DNA from: an uncultured Bacteroidota bacterium
Lineage (GTDB): Bacteria > Bacteroidota > Bacteroidia > Chitinophagales > Chitinophagaceae
NCBI GenBank assembly: GCA_903906615.1
Contig: CAIVKT010000724.1
Location: forward strand, 1 to 5,244
Length of the DNA: 5,244 bases
Reading direction: 5' to 3'
The notes beneath the pieces are model-generated. The model had not been told where the DNA came from and searched no databases. It was given only the letters and a program-made list of their open reading frames with translations. Of this stretch, positions 1 to 5,244 are shown in pieces. Position 1 is the stretch's first letter, and every line of letters starts with the position of its first letter. Both the position numbers and the translations under genes were made by a program.

Positions 1-391
1 AGGAGAACAGGAACAATACGGTAACTACCAGCACACAGCCCAGCACAGAGGCTACATAATAACCGCAGCCTATGCCCACGCCCAGCGCAGCCGACAGCCA
101 TATAGAGGCAGCCGTGGTAATGCCGTGTACGCTGCTGGTGCTGCCCCTGAAGATAACACCGGCACCCAGGAAGCCTATACCCACCACCACATTGGAGGCT
201 ATACGGTCAGGTGAAGTTTTCTCGCCGATGTACTGTGAGAAAATGGTGAACAATGTTGCACCAAGGCAAATGAGTATGAGTGTGCGGAAGCCCGCAGATT
301 TGCTGCGCAGCTCGCGCTCCACGCCTATAGCGCCACCGATGACTATGGCGAGTACTAACTTTAATACAAGTGTCTGGTAAGAGTCCATCAT
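1..391 (-). CDS. MgtC/SapB family inner-membrane protein (partial, 3' end outside window)
   Basis: The reverse strand reads open from an ATG ATG pair at 391-386 to the window edge, giving 130 residues with no stop. The sequence shows the MgtC/SapB N-terminal membrane domain: a first hydrophobic segment at about residues 8-24 ending in IGVERE (22-27), the AGFRT motif (33-37), a second hydrophobic segment (38-52), D62-R63, the glycine-rich GIGFLGAGVIFRG (71-83), the GITTAASIW motif (90-98), and further hydrophobic segments to residue 130. Family members sit in the inner membrane. Characterised MgtC proteins affect Mg2+ limitation responses and, in Salmonella, ATP synthase, but the role of environmental homologues is not settled. 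Whether a C-terminal ACT-like domain follows cannot be seen. The gene starts 42 nt after the outer-membrane protein gene on the same strand, so cotranscription is plausible. There is no Shine-Dalgarno sequence. Family call is secure; function is not. Confidence 0.9.
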   Translation of the reverse strand, partial: MMDSYQTLVLKLVLAIVIGGAIGVERELRSKSAGFRTLILICLGATLFTIFSQYIGEKTSPDRIASNVVVGIGFLGAGVIFRGSTSSVHGITTAASIWLSAALGVGIGCGYYVASVLGCVLVVTVLFLFS

Positions 392-433
392 AGAATATAG
401 TGTGTGGTAAATATACGATATGCGGTTGAAATT

Positions 434-2293
434 CTATTGGCTGTTGAGCTGCACCAGGTCTGGAGCGGTAATGTAGTTGCTCACGTAGCGGTACCTGATG
501 TTGGCATTAAGGATGATCTTGAACCCACGCATATTGGTAGGCGCTACCGGGAAAAAGTAAGCGCGCAGCTCTATGGTCTCAAAGATGAGGTTCTCGTTAC
601 GGCCACGCACTCCACCGCCTACGCTGCTGTAAAGCGCCGAATGACTGTAAGGGCCATTCTCGGGCGTGAGCAGTGAAAGGTCGCCATATGGGAAGGGGGC
701 AAACTGGAAGCCTAGGAATTTGAAGTGCAGATAAAACTCTGTCTCTAATTGCAGGCTGAGCCTGCGGGTGCCATATGCCGAGTCGGACAGGAAGCCACGC
801 AGCCCGAAGTAGTTATCAATACGCAGCGGTGCTGTGGTGACCCTGTTGTATTGCTGGGTATAGCTAACATTGATGTACTGGCGGATCTTGGTGCTGTTGA
901 GAAAGAAAATGCGGCTGAAGGCGGTCATGCCCAGCAGGAAACTGCCATCCTGTACCTTGTTGTTGTACAGGAAGCCACCACCACGCATATATAGCTGTAT
1001 AAAGTCGCCCTGTGGGGTGGCTATGTAGCGCGATGCGTTGATACCCGCATAGGGGCGCTGCAGGTTCAGCTGCCTGTGCCAGCCTGCTGTTACGGCTATG
1101 TTGTAACCATACGGCAGATCCTCAGTGGTGCCAAAGCCATAGATGTACTGCGTCTTAAAGTAATCTTGCCGGAAGAAGGTGAACTGCGCCAGCACTGCCT
1201 GCGAGCTATTGTAGATGGGGTCAAAGCGATTGCCCACCTGGTAGGGCGTTTCAGAAAAATTGCGGTTGTAATACCGTATGGCCAGGAAGCGGCGGTCGCG
1301 TATTTTGTTGTTAGTGGCATTGAGCTGCTTGATGCCTATGCTGTAGCCCGCCCAGCCGTCCATAAGGTCGTACTTATACCGGAAGCGGACACTATCGGGT
1401 GAGCTGTAAGGGTTATAGGCTTCGTTGTGACTGAGTGTGAGGCCGCCCGCAAAGCGCGAGTAGGGCGATACCAGTACCCTACGCAGCGTCAGGTATTCGG
1501 TTGTTTCCTCCTCTCCGGTATAGTTGCTGATGCTCATGCCGCTGTAGCCCACACTGGCGTCTATGAAGGAGCCACCCACATTGTCTTTGCGGTAGGCGCC
1601 GCCACCCGCAAAGTTGGGGCTGCGGGTATAGTCGTACAGTCCGCTCACATCCAGCCGCTGCGCCATGCCTGCAAGATTGGCATCGTAAGCATTGAGGTTA
1701 AAATGATTGAGCCCGTTGGATGCGCCGCCGCCGCCTATACTGAATACGTCCTTGGTGTATACGGTTATATCTACCGAGTCGGGGTTGCCTTCAATGCTGT
1801 CAACCACTATGCGGGCATCATGTATATACTCGAGCGAGCGCAGGTATCGCTCGTTATCAGCCATTTTAAAGGCATTGATGGGTGTATGCTCTTCAATGAA
1901 TAGGTCGTTGCGGATCGCGAATTTGCGGGTGCTGCGGTGCAGGTGGTTACCGATGCGGGCACCCAGGCTGTGATCGTGCACGCTGGTGTCTGTAAAGGAG
2001 CGGTCGAAGTTCACAGATTCCACATAAATGAACCTGATGATCTTGCCCTGGTAGGGCAGGAAGGGGTCTTCACTTTTGCCATTGAGGTAGCTGTCATCGG
2101 GGCCGGAGTCGGGGTTTCTTTTCACCGAGTTTACAGCCTGTTCAAAGATATTGTTGACAAACTTATTGTGGGTGAAGTGCAGGTTGCTGAACTTGATGCT
2201 GTCTATACGGCTCAATATCTGTGCGTGCACGGTGTTGCCATGCAGCAACCCGCACAGCAGGAAGAGGTATATGATCAGTACTTTCAGGCGCAA
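434..2293 (-). CDS. Omp85/BamA-like outer-membrane beta-barrel protein with POTRA-like N-terminal region
   Basis: This 619-aa protein has a signal peptide (R2/K4, hydrophobic core 5-17, likely cleavage after VHA, residues 22-24). A periplasmic part follows. Residues about 84-183 look like a single POTRA unit with an insertion: a first strand around KIIRFIYVESVNF (84-96), a helix around NERYLRSLEYI (147-157), and a last strand near VDITVYTKDVF (174-184). Residues about 187-606 alternate aromatic/hydrophobic and polar residues, with many G/Y/N-rich turns, as in a beta barrel. LRGF at 498-501 matches the conserved (V/L)RG(F/Y) motif of loop L6 in Omp85 barrels. The protein ends in a polar tail (NSQ), not the usual terminal aromatic residue. 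Omp85 proteins insert or move outer-membrane proteins or lipids; which of these applies here is unknown. It has one POTRA-like unit against five in BamA, so it is probably not the essential BamA. The start is TTG: an in-frame TAA lies at 2302-2300 and no in-frame ATG precedes the signal peptide. Confidence 0.8.
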   Translation of the reverse strand: MRLKVLIIYLFLLCGLLHGNTVHAQILSRIDSIKFSNLHFTHNKFVNNIFEQAVNSVKRNPDSGPDDSYLNGKSEDPFLPYQGKIIRFIYVESVNFDRSFTDTSVHDHSLGARIGNHLHRSTRKFAIRNDLFIEEHTPINAFKMADNERYLRSLEYIHDARIVVDSIEGNPDSVDITVYTKDVFSIGGGGASNGLNHFNLNAYDANLAGMAQRLDVSGLYDYTRSPNFAGGGAYRKDNVGGSFIDASVGYSGMSISNYTGEEETTEYLTLRRVLVSPYSRFAGGLTLSHNEAYNPYSSPDSVRFRYKYDLMDGWAGYSIGIKQLNATNNKIRDRRFLAIRYYNRNFSETPYQVGNRFDPIYNSSQAVLAQFTFFRQDYFKTQYIYGFGTTEDLPYGYNIAVTAGWHRQLNLQRPYAGINASRYIATPQGDFIQLYMRGGGFLYNNKVQDGSFLLGMTAFSRIFFLNSTKIRQYINVSYTQQYNRVTTAPLRIDNYFGLRGFLSDSAYGTRRLSLQLETEFYLHFKFLGFQFAPFPYGDLSLLTPENGPYSHSALYSSVGGGVRGRNENLIFETIELRAYFFPVAPTNMRGFKIILNANIRYRYVSNYITAPDLVQLNSQ

Positions 2294-2325
2294 CAGGCTT
2301 TACTTTTAGACAATTGTACGTAAAA

Positions 2326-2333
2326 CAAGTTTA
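2326..2333 (-). promoter_or_regulatory. Candidate -7 box for the outer-membrane protein gene
   Basis: On the minus strand the octamer TAAACTTG matches five of the six fixed positions of the Bacteroidota -7 consensus TAnnTTTG. It begins 40 nt before the TTG start at 2293, a plausible distance. No TTTG sits at the expected -33 spacing, so this is a pattern match only. Confidence 0.35.
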
Positions 2334-2370
2334 TCTGACAACATAATAAAACCGCGCCGCGATTTTTTCT

Positions 2371-2378
2371 TATTTTCA
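2371..2378 (+). promoter_or_regulatory. Candidate -7 box for the GHL10 glycosidase gene
   Basis: TATTTTCA matches four of six fixed positions of TAnnTTTG. It begins 28 nt upstream of the ATG at 2399, nearly the same geometry as the stronger box before the HAD gene (32 nt). No -33 TTTG is visible. It would drive the glycosidase and the closely following small gene. The preceding T-rich run (2363-2368) makes chance matches more likely. Confidence 0.3.
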
Positions 2379-2398
2379 CGCTCAAAAGTCATAGGCGC

Positions 2399-3895
2399 AT
2401 GGTTAAATATATGATCGTTTTCCTGCTCTCCCTGTTCATTGCCCGCGAGGCGGCAGCGCAGGGGTCACAAAAGCGGGAATTCAGGGGGGCATGGATAGCC
2501 ACGGTAGCCAATATAGACTGGCCCAGCAAGCCCGGCCTGCCCGCCGGCGAGCAGCAGCAGCAATTCATAGCCCGGCTGGAGCAGCTACAGGCAGTGGGCT
2601 GCAATGCCGTGATCGTGCAGATACGCCCGGTATGCGATGCCTTTTACGATTCCAAAATAGAACCCTGGAGCCACTACCTGACCGGCAAGCAGGGATTGGC
2701 GCCGGAACCGTACTACGACCCGCTGGTGTTCATGATCAATGAAACGCACAAGCGCAACATGGAATTTCATGCGTGGTTCAATCCCTTCCGCGCGCTGATG
2801 GACAACAAGAAGAACCCCAACGGGCCAGACCATGTGACCCGCGCCCACCCCGACTGGATCATCAACTACGGCACACAGGCCATCTTAGACCCCGGAATAC
2901 CCGAGGCGCGTGAGTATGTGCTGGGCGTGATAACCGATGTGGTGAAACGATACGACATAGACGCCGTGCACCTTGATGATTATTTTTACCCGTACCGCAT
3001 AGGCGGCAAAGAATTTGGCGATGCGCGCAGCTATGCCAAATACGGCCAGGGCATGGACAAGGAAGACTGGCGGCGCAATAATGTAAGCCAGTTCATAGCG
3101 CAGCTGAATAACCGCATCAAGCACATCAAAAGCTACGTGAAGCTGGGCATCAGCCCCTTTGGTATATGGCGCAACAAAACAAAGGACGCAGAAGGATCTG
3201 AAACTCACGGAGGGCAAACGGACTATGACGACCTGTATGCCGATGTGCTGCTGTGGATGCAGAAGGGCTGGATAGATTACCTGATGCCGCAACTGTACTG
3301 GGAACATGCCAGCCATGCCGCGCCCTTCGGGGTGCTGATGCCGTGGTGGTATGGCCATTGCTACAAGCGCCATGTATACTACGGCCTGGGCCTGCACCGC
3401 ATGGTGAATGTGCACAGCGGGCCGTGGGCCAATGTGCATGAGCTGATGTCGCAACTGCGCGAGATACGCGAGCAGTGCGCCGGCAACAGCGGCTACTGCT
3501 TCTATAGTGCATCCTGCCTCGATAAGATAAAGATACCGGTGAAAGACAGCCTGAAATATAGCTTCTGCAAATACCCCGCGCTGATACCCACTATGCCCTG
3601 GCTGGACAGCGTAGCACCCGCAGCGCCGGTAGTGAAGATGGAAACAGCAGGCAGCGCCGCAAAGCTAAAGTGGCAGGAAAGCAACCCCACCAAAGAAACC
3701 ATACGCTATGTGGTGTACCGCTTCATAAATAACGAACCGATAAACCTGGAACGCAACGACAAGATCCTCTCGATACAGCAGGCACAGGAATATACTGACC
3801 CCGATGCCAAACGCTACAAACAATGCACCTACATAGTTACCGCCCTGGACCGTAGCTGGAATGAGAGTAGGGCGAGTAATAAGGTGGGGATGTAA
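2399..3895 (+). CDS. Exported GHL10-family (YngK/DigH-like, PF02638-type) glycoside hydrolase with C-terminal Fn3-like domain
   Basis: This 498-aa protein starts with a signal peptide (K3, core 5-15, cleavage probably after AAA at 18-20; no lipobox Cys), so it is periplasmic or secreted. Residues about 26-395 are a TIM-barrel GHL10 domain with recognisable motifs in order: REFRGAW (26-32), QIRPVCDAFY (74-83), EPWSHYLTG (88-96), AWFNPFR (125-131), DPG (164-166), DAVHLDDYFYPY (188-199, D193/D194 being candidate catalytic acids), SPFGIWRN (252-259) and MPQLYWE (296-302). Residues about 404-496 form an Fn3-like module. E. coli DigH, in this family, is reported to cleave peptidoglycan glycan strands lacking stem peptides, so a role in cell-wall glycan turnover is a reasonable inference; a polysaccharide substrate is the alternative. 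The domain is not CAZy GH10 xylanase despite common annotations. The ATG at 2399 keeps K3 in the signal n-region; the ATG at 2411 is an alternative. The next gene starts 11 nt after its stop. Confidence 0.9.
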   Translation: MVKYMIVFLLSLFIAREAAAQGSQKREFRGAWIATVANIDWPSKPGLPAGEQQQQFIARLEQLQAVGCNAVIVQIRPVCDAFYDSKIEPWSHYLTGKQGLAPEPYYDPLVFMINETHKRNMEFHAWFNPFRALMDNKKNPNGPDHVTRAHPDWIINYGTQAILDPGIPEAREYVLGVITDVVKRYDIDAVHLDDYFYPYRIGGKEFGDARSYAKYGQGMDKEDWRRNNVSQFIAQLNNRIKHIKSYVKLGISPFGIWRNKTKDAEGSETHGGQTDYDDLYADVLLWMQKGWIDYLMPQLYWEHASHAAPFGVLMPWWYGHCYKRHVYYGLGLHRMVNVHSGPWANVHELMSQLREIREQCAGNSGYCFYSASCLDKIKIPVKDSLKYSFCKYPALIPTMPWLDSVAPAAPVVKMETAGSAAKLKWQESNPTKETIRYVVYRFINNEPINLERNDKILSIQQAQEYTDPDAKRYKQCTYIVTALDRSWNESRASNKVGM

Positions 3896-3906
3896 ACGAA
3901 CAAACT

Positions 3907-4446
3907 ATGGGGATGCCATTTTCTTTTAGGAGGTTTTTATTTGGTATTGCAGTGATAGGCTCATTCTGCTATCCGGTAAAAACTCATGCGCAGATAGCGA
4001 CTAATACAGATAGGTATGATACGGCAAATATTTACTACCAGGCGCTGAGTGCGATAGTAAAGGATAGTAACTATAAAAAATATAAAATGTCTCCTGATAC
4101 TATATTCATTCAGAGTAATAGTTATGTGGGCACTGACAGTATTATTACAGAGATAGGTTCTTGTAAATTTATAGTGCTAAATCAGGATGATTTGTACGAA
4201 CAACTGCGAAAAAAAAAGAAATTTATATTGTGGGAAATTTCTCCTCTACAATATAGCGATAAACATTTTTTGATTTTATGTTCGTTAATCCACGCATCCT
4301 ATGTTACTTACCATACACCTCTTTTAAAAAGGCTTTTTCATAAATATAGAGCTGCGAGTTTCGGTGTAAGCGATGGATATAATGTTTACTTCGACTTTGA
4401 TAAAGATCATTTCAATTTTTATCGCGTCAAATCTTGGGGTATATAA
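3907..4446 (+). CDS. Hypothetical exported protein, AT-rich
   Basis: I do not recognise this 179-aa protein. It has a clear signal peptide: R8-R9, hydrophobic core about 10-21, and a probable SPase I site after THA (26-28). The mature part, about 150 residues, is a mixed alpha/beta-looking sequence with a helix-like stretch NIYYQALSAIVKD (41-53), strand-like segments TIFIQS (65-70) and KFIVL (87-91), a basic run RKKKK (101-105), and an aromatic C-terminus from about 159 (YNVYFDFD, ending WGI). There is no catalytic motif and no lipobox. It begins 11 nt after the glycosidase stop with no visible promoter, so cotranscription is likely. By hand count 3961-4440 is 33% GC, against about 55% in the glycosidase and 60% in the HAD gene, with AT-ending codons throughout; this suggests transfer or fast evolution. 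The signal peptide and the intact frame across an A9 tract argue for a real gene. The ATG at 3913 is an alternative start. Confidence 0.75.
   Translation: MGMPFSFRRFLFGIAVIGSFCYPVKTHAQIATNTDRYDTANIYYQALSAIVKDSNYKKYKMSPDTIFIQSNSYVGTDSIITEIGSCKFIVLNQDDLYEQLRKKKKFILWEISPLQYSDKHFLILCSLIHASYVTYHTPLLKRLFHKYRAASFGVSDGYNVYFDFDKDHFNFYRVKSWGI
4209..4217 (+). repeat. A9 homopolymer tract inside a coding sequence
   Basis: Nine consecutive A residues, followed by GAAA, encode the RKKKK run of the exported hypothetical protein. A one-base change would shift the frame at about residue 103 of 179. Such tracts are prone to replication or polymerase slippage and also to sequencing error. The frame is intact here. 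Confidence 0.9.
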
Positions 4447-4466
4447 ACACCTCAAAATTTGTTTAG

Positions 4467-4474
4467 TATCTTTA
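4467..4474 (+). promoter_or_regulatory. Candidate -7 promoter box for the HAD phosphatase gene
   Basis: TATCTTTA, followed by CACC, matches five of six fixed positions of TAnnTTTG and closely resembles the TATCTTTGCA context common before Bacteroidota genes. It lies 20 nt after the stop of the preceding gene and 32 nt before the inferred TTG start at 4499, implying a leader of about 20 nt. No TTTG is present at the usual -33 distance. Its position supports a start at 4499 and not at the ATG at 4373. Confidence 0.45.
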
Positions 4475-4498
4475 CACCACCATCACAACTCCATCACT

Positions 4499-5197
4499 TT
4501 GGCCAAAATATACAAGCACCTCTTTTTCGACCTGGACCATACGCTGTGGGATTTTGACCAGAATTCAAAGGCTACCATGCGCACGCTCTATGAGGAATAC
4601 GATCTTAAAAGCCGCGGCATCACCGACTTTGAGGAAATGTATTTGAAGTACTCCTTCCATAACGATAAGCTGTGGGAGCGCTACCGCAATAAATTCATCA
4701 AGCGGGATGAGCTGCGCTGGAAGCGCATGTGGCTCACCTTGCTGGATTATAAGATAGCCGACACCGCACTGGCACACGAGATGAGCACGCACTACCTGGA
4801 GCTGCTGCCCACGCAAACCCTGCTGGTGCCACACGCCAAAGAAGTGCTGGACCACTGCAAGGGGCGCTACGAGATGCACCTCATCACCAATGGCTTTGAG
4901 ACCACCCAGCGGTTGAAGCTGCAATACTCGGGCATAGCCCGCTACTTCACCCACCTCATCACCTCGGAGAAGAGCAACAGCATGAAGCCGCACAGAGATA
5001 TTTTCGATTTTGCCCTCAACCTCGCCCAAACCACCACCGAAGAATCCATCATGATCGGTGATGCGGTGGACATAGACATCCTCGGCGCCATCAATGCGGG
5101 TATGGATACCGTCTATTACAACCCACACAAAGTACCCCACCAGCGCCAGCCTACCTATGAGGTAACGCATCTGGAGGAGTTGATGCGGATATTTTAA
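4499..5197 (+). CDS. yjjG: YjjG-family HAD (subfamily IA) nucleotidase/phosphatase
   Basis: Read from TTG at 4499 this is 232 aa, a normal length for YjjG-type HAD hydrolases. All four HAD motifs are present: motif I DLDHTLWDF (11-19, nucleophile D11 and acid/base D13), motif II LITNG (128-132, T130), motif III K163 in MKPHRDIF, and motif IV IGDAVDID (186-193, D188 and D193 for Mg2+). Residues about 20-100 form the helical cap. The FFDLDHTLWDF start is typical of the YjjG group. E. coli YjjG is a cytoplasmic nucleoside 5'-monophosphatase acting on noncanonical pyrimidine nucleotides; the same role is inferred here, though HAD substrates are hard to predict. The frame stays open back to an ATG at 4373, but that start would overlap the previous gene by 74 nt, span its own candidate promoter, and add 42 residues with no family counterpart. 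No Shine-Dalgarno is visible. Confidence 0.9.
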   Translation: MAKIYKHLFFDLDHTLWDFDQNSKATMRTLYEEYDLKSRGITDFEEMYLKYSFHNDKLWERYRNKFIKRDELRWKRMWLTLLDYKIADTALAHEMSTHYLELLPTQTLLVPHAKEVLDHCKGRYEMHLITNGFETTQRLKLQYSGIARYFTHLITSEKSNSMKPHRDIFDFALNLAQTTTEESIMIGDAVDIDILGAINAGMDTVYYNPHKVPHQRQPTYEVTHLEELMRIF

Positions 5198-5217
5198 GCG
5201 CCCAGCCTGCGCAAGAC

Positions 5218-5244
5218 AACCCCGACCCTAAAGGGGGAAGTTTG
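5218..5244 (+). repeat. C-run/G-run inverted motif at window edge; possible dispersed intergenic repeat or weak terminator
   Basis: Beginning 20 nt after the HAD stop, CCCC (5220-5223), CCC (5226-5228) and GGGGG (5233-5237) can form alternative short hairpins, flanked by AAC on the left and AAGTT on the right, an imperfect outer inversion. Motifs of the type CCCC...CCC(T)AAAGGGGG...AAGTTT resemble repeats I associate with intergenic regions of Bacteroidota genomes; this comes from memory and was not checked. It is cut by the window edge. With no T-run visible, a terminator role is uncertain. Confidence 0.4.

Noticed and set aside
408..415. TATATTTA on the minus strand as a possible -7 box for the MgtC-family gene
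   Set aside because: The match is in AT-rich spacer, it lies only 24 nt from the start, and cotranscription with the upstream gene is just as likely.
1427..1903. Plus-strand open frame of 158 codons opposite the outer-membrane protein gene, with several similar plus-strand frames
   Set aside because: All are antisense to the continuous barrel protein, are Ala/Val-rich as expected of shadow frames, and show no coherent domain.
2885..3454. Long minus-strand open frame of 189 codons opposite the glycosidase
   Set aside because: It is fully antisense to a gene with clear family motifs, lacks a recognisable domain, and is explained by GC-rich codon use on the opposite strand.
3928..3933. Perfect AGGAGG, a strong Shine-Dalgarno match
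   Set aside because: It lies inside the small exported gene, encoding R8-R9 of the signal peptide, and no in-frame start follows at a useful distance. Bacteroidota rarely use such sites for initiation.
4475..4497. CAC/CAT-rich run that would encode four consecutive His, like a his-operon leader peptide
   Set aside because: There is no nearby start codon for a short leader peptide, no terminator/antiterminator pair is visible, and the downstream gene is a HAD phosphatase. It is better read as the untranslated leader of that gene.
4565..5170. Minus-strand open frame of 201 codons opposite the HAD gene
   Set aside because: It is a mirror of a well-supported gene with all four HAD motifs, and its translation shows no domain or signal.

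Overview
The window looks like a chromosomal stretch from a Bacteroidota bacterium of moderate GC, most likely near the Chitinophagaceae. The assignment rests on protein content (a YngK/DigH-type GHL10 glycosidase with a C-terminal Fn3-like domain, an Omp85-like barrel with one POTRA-like region, a YjjG-type HAD nucleotidase), on starts without Shine-Dalgarno sequences, and on TAnnTTTG-like promoter boxes shortly upstream of genes. No genus can be named from the sequence alone. I see no RNA gene, CRISPR array or insertion sequence.

Layout: on the minus strand, a 619-aa Omp85/BamA-like outer-membrane protein (2293 to 434) is followed after 42 nt by the 5' part of an MgtC/SapB-family membrane protein (391 to 1), cut by the window edge. 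A 105-nt divergent intergenic region (2294-2398) separates this pair from a plus-strand group: an exported GHL10 glycosidase (2399-3895), then after 11 nt a short AT-rich gene for an unrecognised exported protein (3907-4446), then a YjjG-like HAD phosphatase (4499-5197) with its own candidate promoter. The last 27 bases hold a C-run/G-run inverted motif that may be the start of a dispersed intergenic repeat.

The divergent genes share a cell-envelope theme (outer-membrane barrel, inner-membrane MgtC-like protein, periplasmic glycan hydrolase, exported unknown), but nothing shows that they form one system. The HAD phosphatase looks like an unlinked housekeeping gene. The features most worth a second look are the 33% GC exported protein inside a roughly 55-60% GC neighbourhood, the A9 tract in that gene, two inferred TTG starts, and the edge repeat. 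I did not find convincing evidence of a new biological system.
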